A DNA stretch of 64,000 nt from positions 248,001-312,000 of the forward strand of contig JARKIF010000007.1 in the NCBI GenBank assembly GCA_029378245.1, given 5' to 3'. The position numbers and the translations under genes were made by a program. Below, piece by piece: positions 31,884 through 43,519 of the stretch. Positions within the stretch are counted from its first letter, which is position 1. Every line of letters begins with the position of its first letter. This DNA comes from Roridomyces roridus. Taxonomy: Eukaryota > Basidiomycota > Agaricomycetes > Agaricales > Mycenaceae. The notes below the pieces were generated by a model, which was not told where the DNA came from, ran no database searches, and saw only the letters and a program-made list of their open reading frames with translations.

Positions 31884-34800
31884 ATGCCGCTCGATTGGGA
31901 TCGTCCTGTTCGCATTCAGACTCAGGGCATCGGCGGCGTTGTATCCATTGAAGGAGCTCGAGCAGTTCAGTTCCAGAATAGCACCTTCAACAATGTCGCA
32001 GGAAATATGAATGTCTCCAACATCGGGGAAAGCGGTACGTCGATATCCGGTGCCCCAAATCTCAACTGTGGTCTAAACCCGAAGAAGGCCTCGATATCTT
32101 GTCGCGCGCCGTGTCTCTTGACGCAATACACGACTCAGCGGAGCGCCCTGCGGACCCCTCTTGCCATCCGGGCACACGAGAGGCAATATTGGATGTACTG
32201 GACCGATGGTCTTCTGAGCAGCCGGAGGACGGCACAATCCTCTGGCTCCACGGCTGCGCCGGCATCGGCAAGTCCGCAATCGCACAACAGTTTGCCGCGA
32301 GCTGCCATAGCCGCGGTCAACTTGGCGGTTCCTTCTTCTTCAAACGGGGGAGCGCCAGCTGCGGGACTTGGAGAAACTTGCTTCCCACCCTGGCATATCA
32401 GCTTACCATCGCATTCCCTCAACTCGCCCCCATGATTCAGAGGGCAGTCGAGACGGACAGACTGATCCTTGGGAAGGGAATGCGTCAGCAACTAGAGAAA
32501 TTCCTGGTCCAGCCGTTCAGAGACGCACCCTCGCTAGGGTCTCGACCCATCCTAGTCATTGATGGTCTGGACGAGTGCGAAGACCGCGGAGCACAAACTA
32601 CGTTCCTACGCTCCCTGCTCGACATCCTGCGTTCTGGCGATTCACCCCTCCATATCCTTGTCTGTAGCCGGTCTGAGCCTCATCTTCGCGAGGTCCTCGA
32701 AAATCCAGATAATTTGGACGTCTGTCGGGGTCTCGAGATACAACGGGATAAATCTGCCTACGCAGATATTCGTCAATATTTTGCGCAGGAATTCTCGCGA
32801 ATCTACCGAATCCACAGCTCTCGCGGAGTGCCGCTGGCAGACGACTGGCCTGGCAGAAATATCATCGAGCATCTGGTTAAAAGGTCGTCTGGCACATTCA
32901 TCTACGCCTCCACCGTTCTTCGCTACGTCGACGATGAATATTCACATCCTGAGGAGCGACTCGCCGCGGTTCTCACTTTAGATCCCGCCAGCTTGACCAC
33001 TCTCGACGACTTGTACCTTCAAATCATTTCGCCCATCCCTAACAAACCGATACTCATCCGGGTCTTGCATGCAATTTTGGCAACAAGAGATCTAGACCCC
33101 GAAGAAATCGACCTTGCGTTACATATGCGACGAGGAACATCCCGTGTAGTCTTACGCGGCCTACACGCAGTGCTGCAGGTGGCCTCAGTGCGCGCGATTG
33201 GGTTGCGGAAACCGGTCGACCTCTTCCACGCCTCCTTTGGGGACTTCTTGGTCGACCCACAGCGCTCATCATCATTTTGCGTGTCGGCGGAAAACCTACA
33301 AAGTGCTTTTGTATATGATATCGCTGCTTCCATTTCGGCGGGCTCACTGCAGCCTCTAGACTTCCGGCAAGTCGTTCATTGGAACTCGAACAGTAACCCT
33401 GATTCAAAACAGGACGTTGACTTCCGCTTTTGTGGCGGCCCTTCTGAGTGTCCCTCCGTCCGACAATCTTTTCCCTGTTTTGCGCAATGTTGATGTACAG
33501 CATGAGGTCTATTGCAACTCCGCGATAGAGCCAAAGTTCAGCGACGCGTACAGAATAGTGAAATGGCTGGAGGTAAATTTCGGTTTCTTCGCGGTCGCTG
33601 CCGCTCATTCTCACAGGGATATTCCCCTCGGCCACTCGACTTGATTATGATTTGGGTCGATTTGTTCAAGCTCACATTCGGATTTCAGCTGCCGATTCGC
33701 GTATGGCTTTCTGCTTTTGCATGTGCGGCAGTTATGACGGTTCCTTTGTACAAATAATCATTTTGCACCCGCGAGGTTTCAGCGCGCGCGCCAGCTCGGG
33801 CCTCGGATATATTAGCAAATCATTGGCAAATCAGCTCAAGTATGGACATTGACACCCTATGGACACTAACTAGGTCGACACCGGGCTGAAGCGCTGAAGG
33901 GCAACTCCCAACAGCTCCCAATGTAGCTAAATACGAGCCGCTGGGACCCCGTAACATCCTCCAGCAAGGTGGGCCCGGCAATTGGCCATGCAAACTCGAG
34001 GACTCGGAGTGGTGCTCACCAGTCGTGGGTTCCCATCCGAGTCCACTCTTCAAGCTTCTGCCATCGCTGGGACCGTGAGCGTGCCAGCTTGGGCTCCGGG
34101 GGTGCGTGCAGCTTGTGGGGTGTCGTGTGAGATCCAGGTGGGAGTGGAGGCCACCAGCAGAAACCTGGCAGGAGTGGTGCGCCTCCAAAGAAAGACGGCC
34201 GGTGCGGAGGATGAGCAGAGTTGGCAGAGGCCGCCTGAGTGGAGTCGGGCTGAGTTGGGTGGAGGGAGAGAGAGGTGATCGTGAAAAAAGACGTAACTGA
34301 TCCGGTCCGACTTTCTCGAAGCAGTGCCTTCTGTTGTCTCTGTTTGCGCAACTGGATAGCTGCTTACGTGTCCTTCACCTCTCTCTTGCTCACCACCACC
34401 ATGCCGCCTACATATATCTCGGCCAGTCTGAGGTCTCCAGCGGTCTCCTTCACCATGCACGCTGTCGAGCGCCGAACACTGAGCGTTCCGAGTCGCTCCT
34501 TGTCGACTTGATCGAGCTCTGCGCAACCGGGATACCTAGTCTGTTCGGCTCTTCCGCGGCTGGAGAGGGCAAGGGGAAACATGTTCCTTCCCACCCTCAG
34601 TTGGCTGGATGCTGGGGGGGCGTCTTGGACGCCGATGGCAGAGCTCGCGTAGTTAGCACTAGTTAGCTGGGAGCTTTATGTAATGGATTGACTGGCGCGC
34701 GCGCGGAATTCGGTGCGCGCGTGCAAAATCAATTTTTGTACAAAGGAACCGTCATAGCAGTCACTGACAATTCTGGTCATCCAGTTGAGTCCACAAACTG

Positions 34801-35550
34801 GCGAGGATTATCCTCCCGGCTCGGTGTCACATCAGGAGTACATTCAAAGTCTAGATCTCTTGTCTGCCCTGCGAATTTCTACTGTTCTACCCCCAAACAC
34901 CAGAGTCCTTTCGCGCCGGAAGGTCTTGGATTTGCTTGCCTTGAAATGGGATGTGTTTGTTCCACTTCTCAAGGTAACAGGAACCGGCTTGGTGGATCTT
35001 GCAGCTATCCACGACTTTCTCAAAGATCCAGAAAAATGTGGCGCCTTGTTCATGTCACCGAACGAAATCTTGCGTCTCGCGGCCGTTCATTGTATACGCG
35101 GCATGTGGGACATCACACGAACCAAGGACTTCTTCAAATTCAACCTGTGAGTCCGAAGTTTCTTTGCCTCGAATGAATCCAAATTCTCAACTGCAATAGG
35201 GAATGGATTTCAATATTGTGTCGCTGCAAACCGGATGATGTGCTACGGGATGCCCTCACGGATCTAGACCTCGCTCAGCTTTGTTCAACTCTCCAACTCG
35301 ACCAGGAGTATCACCTGGAATGTCACTCGGATTTCATGAACCCCAAATGGTTCGGAAAAATTATAGAGTGGATGCACGTAAGTCATGAATGCTGTTCGTA
35401 GAATCTGTTATCCGAATCATTGTCTGATTACAGACGGGAGATTCCGATCCACCGCCCCAACTCATCCGCTCATGGGAACAGCAGAAGAAAGCTGTAGAAG
35501 AATGTTGCGCCCGTCTTCAACGTGAGACGGCGGACAGCGAAGACGAGTAA
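31884..35550 (+). CDS. NACHT-domain NTPase (STAND / NLR-like), copy 2
   Basis: Six exons: 31884-32034, 32088-33366, 33413-33572, 34785-35146, 35200-35377, 35434-35550 (748 aa, phases consistent). Same layout as the gene at 5233-7790: N-terminal motif NSTFNNVAGNMNVS, linker GLDILSRAVS, Walker A GCAGIGKSAIAQ (G106-K112), Walker B VIDGLDECED (D209), a winged-helix-like stretch, and a helical tail ending SEDE. No repeat domain follows. Intron 2 (33367-33412) starts GCAAGT, a GC donor, at a place where copy 1 has GT. Intron 4 is 1212 bp because a 1024-bp element lies inside it. Probably a recognition/signalling NTPase; ligand unknown. Confidence 0.88.
33733..34756. mobile_element. 1024-bp inverted-repeat element inside intron 4 of NACHT copy 2
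   Basis: Both ends carry an imperfect inverted repeat of about 65 bp: TATGACGGTTCCTTTGTACA at the left, its complement at the right, then an AT-rich stretch and a run of GC/CG. GCAGT flanks both sides (33728-33732 and 34757-34761); a TA duplication with ends TGACGG is an alternative reading. Without the insert the intron would be about 183 nt, close to the 171 nt of copy 1. No coding domain recognised. Confidence 0.78.
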
Positions 35551-36031
35551 GTAATTCGGCTCATTCGGTGTTCGAAATGGTTTGCCTTTCGAATTGTAGT
35601 TTTATATGCAACATCCGGGTTCATTTACCTGGTTCAATGTCTGATGAATCATTGGTCAACCATCATCGCCACCTCCTTTCCCATCTTCTCGCACTAAGAC
35701 TGTCGCTTGCAAACACGACAACCAACCGAAGATCGAGCTCGTCTTTAAATGATACGGAATAGCTTGGACGATGTATTCGGCAGTCTCGACGCAGACCTTC
35801 TTGTACTAAGCATTCGTCGCCGGGTGTCGATATCTGAAACGATTCAGAACTGTATTTTCCGTTCGCTTTCCTTGGGCTTTTCGGACACGCATGATGGTCA
35901 ATACAAACCTACCCCGGAACGACCGGAACGGCCCTAAATTTACGTCAACACGCTGATTTTTCTTACCAACGTGATTCGCCTTGCTGACTATGCGTGTGCA
36001 AATCGATATATCTGACAACATCTCCTGTGGG

Positions 36032-36038
36032 TATAAAA
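36032..36038 (+). promoter_or_regulatory. TATA box of nitroreductase copy 2
   Basis: TATAAAA in the block CTCCTGTGGGTATAAAAGGC, 39 nt before the ATG, shared with copy 1. Confidence 0.65.
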
Positions 36039-36076
36039 GGCAGAAGCCGTCTAACGAGTTAGCACCCCGCAACGAC

Positions 36077-36898
36077 ATGTCTGCCTCATATCTGGAAGCC
36101 ATCACCGTTCGTCGCTCCAACTATGCGCTCACCAACAAATCGTCCGTCTCGGACGAGAAGCTTCAGGATATCATCAAGCATGCGGTCAAGCATTGTCCCA
36201 GTCCGTTCAACAGCCAGTGAGTAGTCGGCGATGCGCTTCATCAGAGAGAGGGGCTCATTGTGTTTCAAATTTGAGGGCTAGTCGTGTCGTTCTCGTCACT
36301 GGCGCGACCCATATCAAGCTCTGGGAGACGGTCACTGCTACGCTGCTCCCCATGATGCCAGAAGGTACTTGAATCTGGTCTGGCTCTTCAAGTTCCAGGA
36401 AATTAACGGTTCCAGGCGAGATCAAGACCCGCTACGCGGGTTTGCTCGATTTGCATAAAGGAGGGTATGGTTCGGTCATGTTCTTTGAGGACCAGGCGAT
36501 CCTGGATGAGGTACGTGAATATGCCGTGGTTTTCTGTTGGACAGTACTCACCCGTCTTGCAGATAATCCAGCAGCGCCCTTTGTGAGTCGATCGTCACCA
36601 CCCGTATCCCGCAGTCACTCACCTTCGCAGCGTGGCAAATCAATTTCCCGACTGGAACAAAAACGCCGCTGGCATCCTCCACGCCACGATCTGGACGGCA
36701 TTCAGCCTGGAGGGGCTGGCTGCGACCCTGCAGCACCCTCCGTTGACTGCCGAGATGATCGCCGGGCTCAATCTTGGGTTCGATGTGCCGAGCACTTGGA
36801 AGTCGACTGCTATCCTGCCGTTCGGTGAACCTGCGGCGCCGCCAAAGGACAAGACCTTCTTGCCGGTTGAGGATCGGTTCAAGGTGGTCAAGTCGTAA
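36077..36898 (+). CDS. Nitroreductase family protein (Frm2/Hbn1-like), copy 2
   Basis: Five exons: 36077-36216, 36276-36364, 36416-36510, 36563-36582, 36631-36898 (203 aa), with the same exon lengths and phases as copy 1. The protein differs from copy 1 at scattered positions, and the last 88 residues are almost the same. The promoter region is also duplicated (about 35620-36076 matches 27190-27618). FMN-dependent oxidoreductase family; substrate unknown. Both copies look functional. Confidence 0.92.
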
Positions 36899-37278
36899 AT
36901 TAGACAGGAAATTGAATTAAAAGAGTCAACATCCGCCGCGCCCTTTGTTCGATTTCTCCCCGGTTGCTGATTTTATGCGGAAATATCTCAGCCTTGTCAC
37001 TCGAGCGCCGTTGCGGGAGGCTATGCAGCGCCAAGGTACGGTGGCTAAACGGTGCGGTAGCCGGTTTACTCCTTTAAAATAAATTGCCCCCCTTTGATGA
37101 GCTCCACCAAGTTGGCTTGAAGTCGTGTATATCTTTGCCAACCCTGGACCACTGAGACTCTGAGAGATTATGCTAGCCAGCCCGACTGTTGCGATGGGGC
37201 GGTGGCTCTGCTTGATACCGTCGGTCAGCAATCGCTGCCTCGGCGCTCATCAGTGTTGAGACGTTTGAACGATGTTCA

Positions 37279-37621
37279 AGGACCCCTGACGACCCCCTTA
37301 TAGGCCTGGTACCGGGACCCCCCATTTTTACCGCACTTTTTTACGATCAATTGTCGATTTTGACGGCATCAATGGCCGATTTTTTACCATCAAACTGCAT
37401 TTTTGAGCGTTTCACACCAGGCCGGATCTGCTGCCAAAAAATGGGCCTGATCGGAGCACTTTTTCGGAAATGCCCGCAAAAATGGGCCGGTTTTTCGTTT
37501 TTGATTTCCCACACAGCCAATTTTTGGACAGTTTTGCACCAGGCCTCTCGCCAAAAGGTGCCATTTTTACTCGCACAGGGCAGCACAGGGCCAGGTCTCT
37601 TGGGGGGTCGTCAGGGGTCCT
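37279..37621. mobile_element. Miniature hAT-like element (343 bp)
   Basis: Terminal inverted repeat AGGACCCCTGACGACCCCC at both ends with a perfect 8-bp duplication GATGTTCA (37271-37278 and 37622-37629). The interior is rich in runs of A or T around CAAAAATGGGCC-like repeats. No coding sequence. Confidence 0.88.
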
Positions 37622-37738
37622 GATGTTCATCCAAACTTGATCCCGCCTAAGCGCGCCACTGTCATCATCCTCTTGTTACGTACAGCGACTAAGTACCCAC
37701 TTTTTTTTCCCTTCCGCTCCTTCGCTTCCCATTCATTC

Positions 37739-40120
37739 ATGTCTGGCGACATCTCAGATCTCAAGAAAACCAACTTTCTTTACGCCAGTGGGACCGGGAG
37801 AGGAGGCGACTATAGGCCAAATGAATCGCAGGAAACACTCATCGTGCCACCGATACACGCCGAAAGGTGAGCAGTACTCGCCCTGCAATTGGGCTTACAT
37901 ATCTACATTGCCTAGACCGAGCGACCACCGTATTATCGTGCACCTCCTAGGCTGGCCCGCCCTCGTCGTCCTCGGACAGCTTGGATTGCAGGCAGTTGGG
38001 TGGATATTCCTCGCGGTAGTGACGACGAGGGGACCCATTGCATTGCCGTATTCAACTGCGGTCTGGGCGTCGGAGAATGCGCACCTCGTGCCACTGATAG
38101 CGACGCTTATCGCTACTCTATTTGCGGGGTGTTCCAGTTTGTGAGTGCTACTCCATAAGATTGAGCTTTCGCTTATCGCAGCAGCTTCTTCTCGTATGCT
38201 CTTCGGAGGTCAATGGCGCTGTATCTCCGCAGACCAATGTCCCTCGAGGCCCTAGGCGCGAGCGTCAGCATTTCCATGCGCACGCTAGTGTTCAACCGTC
38301 GCAATTGGAAGTGGCCGGCGATTTCGCTGTTGTGTTTTATCATTGCTGGGATTCAAACTTCCGGGTGCGTCGCTTGAATTGACTCGGTTCCTTTCTGACT
38401 TTCGCAGGTGGAGTACTCTGATTACTCCGGTAAAGGTCACCGTGTCCACCCCTCTCGCGGGACTGGAGATCGACCTCTCGAGTCCCGTTCTGCAGCAGAT
38501 AGCGTCGAATGGGTTGAGCGTTTGCGAGGCTGCCGGTATGTGCTTTGCCGCCCTCTTCCCCCGCAAATAAATTAAATCAATCGTCAGAGGGCGATACGGA
38601 GGTGTATGGTGGTGTCCCAGCTAGTGGGTACGCTAGCGGACAGGCGTATCTTGGACTTCCGGCAGCTGTCTCCTTACTAGGCAAAGGCTTCAACGTGTCT
38701 ACTCGTACGTACGAATCCAACACGCTCCATTCTTCTTTCATTAACCTTGATTTTATGAAGGCGGGATTCTCGCGGCCACGCTCAACGATACGACCGTCGG
38801 TTCCTGGTTTATTCCCGCCACGGCCAAGACCACCAAGACGCCCCCGACCGGGATTTCCAGCTCTTATTCTATGACGCAACAAGGTGAGGGCGCTCCGTCT
38901 TGGGCGTCAAGATTTTTGTCAAGTTAGATCGTTCAGGGTTCACTGCGGATGTTTCGTGTTCTCAACAGACGTTGACGAACACCACGTCACCGGGCGTTTG
39001 GTTTGACACGGATACTGTTAGCAAGTGGGAGAAGATGGTCACCGCGCAGGAACAGATGAATTATGTTATTGCGTACTCGAGTTGCGCGGCAAAAGAGAAC
39101 CAAAGTGCGTCGAGGGGCCAACATTTGTCAAGTGCTGACTTTTCTCTCTTTCTCTCAGTGAATATCACGGACGCATACTTCAAAGCCAGTGGGCAATATC
39201 TCTGGGCAGTCGGGTGCGACCCAGAGCCCAGCGCGCCCAACAATTACAGTAAGACACTCCTCATAATTCATTCTTCCTTGGTTGACTCTCTTTCAGCCCT
39301 AATATTCGGCTCGTCGGGAAATTACACGGGAATCACAGGCTCTGGCGAGAACAGCTACATGGTCTGCGACGTCGCACCCAGGATGACCGTCGTCCAAGCG
39401 GATTATATTGGCGAGAGTATCAGCCCCATCGTCGACGTCTCGAAAAACTCATCCACCGCGGTGACCGCCGGCGGCGCGGCGGGCGTTTTTGCGATGTATA
39501 TCCTCACCGATTTGGTTTGGCACCAGCAGGGGATTACGGTGAACGGGGTGGCGGATCAGTTGTTGGAGTTGTCGGATACGATGCAAGGTGGTGATGAGCA
39601 GCGGTTCAAAATCACGGAACAGTATCTTCAAGGCGTGGTGGAGTACAGCGGGTCTGTTCTTCGCGCGTGTCTATCTGCCAAAGACTTGGCATTCGCGGGT
39701 GGGGTGCCGCTGAATATGACGGTGCCGACGACTGGGACGTGGAACACAGAGACCATGGGCTGGAAGGGATTTTCATCCGGTACGACGGTGTGGATCCTCC
39801 TCCCAGGACTCTTCATGGCGTTTGCGACGCTCGCGCTGGTCATCATCGCCGTATACCGACATTGGGACGCACTGCACACCGACAGCCACGGCGATACCTT
39901 TGACCCCTCGAATCCTCTTCATCTGATTGCGGTCGCGTCGGCGGGAGGGCTGCAGCATGTGTTCAAGGGATTTCGGGATGATGATATCGACGAGGGTGCG
40001 AAGCTTGATGTGCTGCTGGGGTCAGTGCCGGGGAGGGGGCCTGCGCTGGTCAGGGCAGATACGTATGCGCCGGTTGTTTTGGACAGGTTGGATATTTCGA
40101 GGACATCTTCGAGGGTGTGA
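37739..40120 (+). CDS. Uncharacterised multi-pass membrane protein
   Basis: Nine exons: 37739-37866, 37916-38140, 38185-38364, 38408-38535, 38588-38704, 38761-38883, 38937-39104, 39159-39248, 39297-40120 (660 aa; all phases fit). Three N-terminal hydrophobic segments (HLLGWPALVVLGQLGLQ, LVPLIATLIATLFAGC, WPAISLLCFIIAGIQ) are followed by a large, probably extracytoplasmic domain with N-glycosylation-type sites and paired Cys, then a last membrane segment (TVWILLPGLFMAFATLALVI) and a soluble tail with FKGFRDDDIDEGAKLDVLLG. I know no functional domain for it. A disrupted copy (58270-62075) and two relics show that the family is repeated here. Confidence 0.8.
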
Positions 40121-40346
40121 TTGGAGTTGGAGTTGGAGTTGCTATGCTATCGCTCTTTAACACTCTATCTAGCACTTACATATTTTGGATCCTAATTTAT
40201 TCCTTTGTGCTTTTCTGTGGTTCGTTTTGAGTTGGAGCTGCCGCTCGGTGCCAATCAATTGGCTATGTTCACAGCGTTATAAGGGTACTACAGCTGGGCA
40301 GTATGAGATTGGAACGAGAGATAGCTCAATGACGCACCCGGAAGTT

Positions 40347-40690
40347 TTAATTCCAGCTGCAATAAACCAGAGAAGCGATAGAGCCGGCGTGGCGGGTGAA
40401 TATCACTGGACGCATCGAAATCTTCACGCTCAGCCAAGGCTTGCAAAGACATCGCCGGGGGGAGATACAACCCTGTGCAGAACGTACCCAGGCAATAAGC
40501 AGAATCCGATAAGAGAATCCGACAAGGTCAAGGTGGAACTGGAACATAACAAGATCGGAATGAGCGTCGTCGTTATGAGCGTCACAAGGTGGGAATGTGG
40601 CAGAGACAGTTGTCCGAGAAGGACAAAAGCTGGCCAGCCCAATAGATGCAAGACAACGCGGTGGTCGTTGGGCCTGGTGGAGTAACCGAA
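40347..40690 (-). pseudogene. Relic of the membrane protein family (N-terminal exons)
   Basis: On the minus strand, HLLGWPAFVLLGQLSL, PHSHLVTLITTTLIPIL and VKISMRPVIFTR appear in different frames in the same order as exons 2-3 of the gene ending at 40120. Stops and frameshifts separate them. It lies tail-to-tail with that gene. Confidence 0.65.
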
Positions 40691-40699
40691 AGACGTGCA

Positions 40700-41788
40700 C
40701 TGGCAGGTGCAGTCACGGTAGTGGAAAAAGGAGGGGGGTGTCGATCAAGTTCATCCAACTATACGGGTTGCGAGTTTTAAAGTGTCTCGGGACGCCGCCA
40801 TACGTATTGGCCATCAACGGTGTCTGTCATTCGAAAGAATGCCCGGTGCATCTCGGAGGTCTCTTCGGCGTTTGCAGTATGATGAGGCCAAGTCATTGCT
40901 CGCTTAGACCGGGCGGTGATCCAGTACCTAGTTTGCATGCCCAAGTCTTCTTACATATTACTGTAGTATTTCGACCGGATCTTCGAACCTTGTGACCTGT
41001 GACCCTCATCCTTCGATTTTTGAACCTTCGAATTACCATATAAGGAAGGCCGCCGAAGGCGGCCCGGAAACTTTGATGGTATCACTGCCTTTTGAGGCAG
41101 GAGGCAAGGTCTGTGACATGGGACACCTATTTTGATCCTTCATTTCGGCCGTCGCTGTGACGCGTGACCGAAGATCCGGTCGAAATAGTACAGTAGATTC
41201 CCGGGGAACTTGGATAACGGGCGCCAGCAGTGGTGTTCAGTGAGTCGGTGGTCGATTGGCGTCCATGTATGGAGACGCTCGAACGGCGACCGTCCCAGGC
41301 TCGGCCACGGGCTGAACAGGATGGAGAGTTCTGACTCCAAGACACGAGAGACGATGCAGCGCTTGTGGTTAAGAGCAAACGTTGATGATCGCCGTGACAC
41401 GCCGCCTTGATGACATACTTGGCTTTGTTGGTGGCAGGTTCGGCCATTCTCATGGAAGACGCAGTACTAATCGGGAGGCATTTTGAAAGGTGTCTCTCCA
41501 CCGAGGCTCCAGTGCAAACACATTTTGAACGTTGGTTGGTCGAGGACGGTGATTTGTGTAGTCCAGTTTGAGACTTCTCTTGCTTGATCCACCATCTCGG
41601 CTGTCGACTTCATGCTAATTCGCCAGCAGCATTCCCGTTTCTGGCGAGCGAATTACTCAATCAATCTTTCAGGCTGAGCCCGGCCGAATGCCGACGCGGG
41701 GCCTTCCAAAATCCAGAAGCCCCCGTGACGCGTCACTGTCGTCTTTCTTTCTTTCCTCCCTTTCCCTTTTCCGAGCTCGCGCTGCACT
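40700..41788. other. No gene recognised; last 150 bp are the MYND-type leader
   Basis: Open frames lack known domains. From about 41643 (GCGAGCGAATTACTCAATC ... GGCTGAGCCCGGCC) the sequence matches the regions upstream of MYND genes A, C, D and E and is probably their shared promoter/leader. Confidence 0.4.
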
Positions 41789-43172
41789 ATGGCCAAAGAC
41801 GACGGAGGCATCACTATTTGGGAAGGGAACGAGACCGTGTGGCACGCATGGGAGCCAGAGTGTGACTCATGCGGTCGTCGCGAGTCCTCTTTGCGTGGCA
41901 AGAAGCAGCTCCTTTCTTGTTCTGGGTGTCTCGTGTCAAAGTACTGCTCTGTGCGTCTTCACAGACTATCCAAGACTCCCTTCTTACACTCCGACAGAAA
42001 GAATGCCAGAAGAAGGATTGGGGCGACAACCACAAAAGCCAGTGCCACCTTTTCGAGGCGAATAGGAAGCTTTCGAGCGTGTTTGCTAAATCCTTGGGTC
42101 CGGGGTAAGTGCTGACTCACAATGTACGGGCCCCTCTTAACGCTCGTCCTGACACAGCACGCTCAACGATCCCAAGCTTGATTGGGAATCCAAATTGAAT
42201 GAATGGTAGCTCCACGGTCTTCGCACCCTCTCATTTGCTGAATCGCTGTAGGAACTTTTGAACGTGGCGAATCATTTTGTCATCGCATCCGCGGCTCTGA
42301 AGAACGACCCGGAAGTCGCCGCCAAGTTCAATATCGGCCTTTTGATTTCCGTCTCCGAAGAGCATGTCGGGTCCAAGTACGAGAATCGGACCTTCTTCAT
42401 TGACCGTGTGGTGCTGCTTCAGCGGGAGGCGAGCGACGCCACTGCGTTCGAGTCTACATGGGAGAAAGGGTCGTATAAAGATACGGTGGCGGCCGTGAAA
42501 GCCTTGAAGAAGCACGACAAGGACAATTTCAAGGTCTTTGCTGGTTGGTGCTCGTTCCCGGACGGCACAAAGTCCGGATCCCAGATGCGGTCATTCCCGT
42601 GCTCCGACGTCGCGGACGAGGTTATGCCGCCCGGATTCGACCTCACGCGCTACGTCCCACACGTGAATCGCGGCGTAACTCACTTTCACGCATCCTTTTG
42701 GCCCCTTCCGCGCAACATCTCCGACGCTGACTTGGAATCTGCCGAGGCGCCGGAAGCGCTCGCCGACTACACCGCCCGTCAGCATCGTATGCTTTCCGGT
42801 CTAAAAGGCGGGCAGAACATCATCGGACGGTGCGATGCGGACGGTACCAAGACTCCCCTTTTCAAGTTTTGTAACATCAATGGTCACTTCCGCCCCTGTG
42901 CACCTGGAGAGACGGATTTTGATGGACCGATGGAGTATAAGAAGGCTTTGGAGAATCCGAGCAGGATGGTACGCGTTCTTTCAAAATATTTGGACGAGTA
43001 TGAACAAAGTATGGGCAATTGATCCTTTTTGACCGATCTCTGACTGTTGACAGAACACCGCGAAAGCTGGCACGAAGGTCCCAACGCGAAGAAGATTTTG
43101 GTGCCGAATCCGCCCTCGATGGAGCAAGCAATAGAGGATGCAAAAAAGATGATGTGTCCTGGACGTTGTTAG
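41789..43172 (+). pseudogene. MYND zinc-finger protein, copy B (single-base frameshift)
   Basis: Exons as in the other copies: 41789-41950, 41998-42104, 42158-42205, 42252-43008, 43054-43172. The MYND finger is complete (C/C, C/C, YCS|KECQKKDW, H, C). Exon 4 begins GAACTTTTGAAC, one T fewer than the homologous GAACTTTTTGAAC (D) or GAATTTTTTGAAC (A, C, E). The frame therefore runs into TGA after three codons. No other acceptor AG rescues it. Downstream the frame is open and well conserved, ending MCPGRC, so the change is recent or a sequencing error. If real, only a finger-containing fragment of about 110 residues would be made. Confidence 0.78.
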
Positions 43173-43519
43173 ATTACTTGTGTCGATGTTTTCTTGTACT
43201 CAATGCCAATTCAACCGCTCTTTTTTTGGGGGGAAGTGCGGGATCAAATATCCGCCACCTTCAACCATTTTGATTTAACGTCCTGCGGATATCTCAAGAC
43301 CCAGACCGCCGGATGTGGCTACCTATTTTTCTCCCGCTGCCTGCGCAAATTGCGTTTGAATGATAATACAAATGAGTACGTGCAGGCCACCAGCTGCAAT
43401 GTCCAGACCACAAATCGGAACAATAGATAGGGGGTAGCAACGAACTTCTCGCGTTGATATCCAGTGGACGGTTGCCAGCCTCGATGGAGAGGAAGAACTT
43501 GACTGAACTGAACTGACGT

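Noticed and set aside
34050..34526. Open frames inside intron 4 of NACHT copy 2
   Set aside because: They lie within the inverted-repeat element, have no transposase or other domain, and overlap on both strands.
40120..40145. TTGGAG repeat after the membrane protein stop codon
   Set aside because: Too short (about four units) to be more than an ordinary microsatellite.
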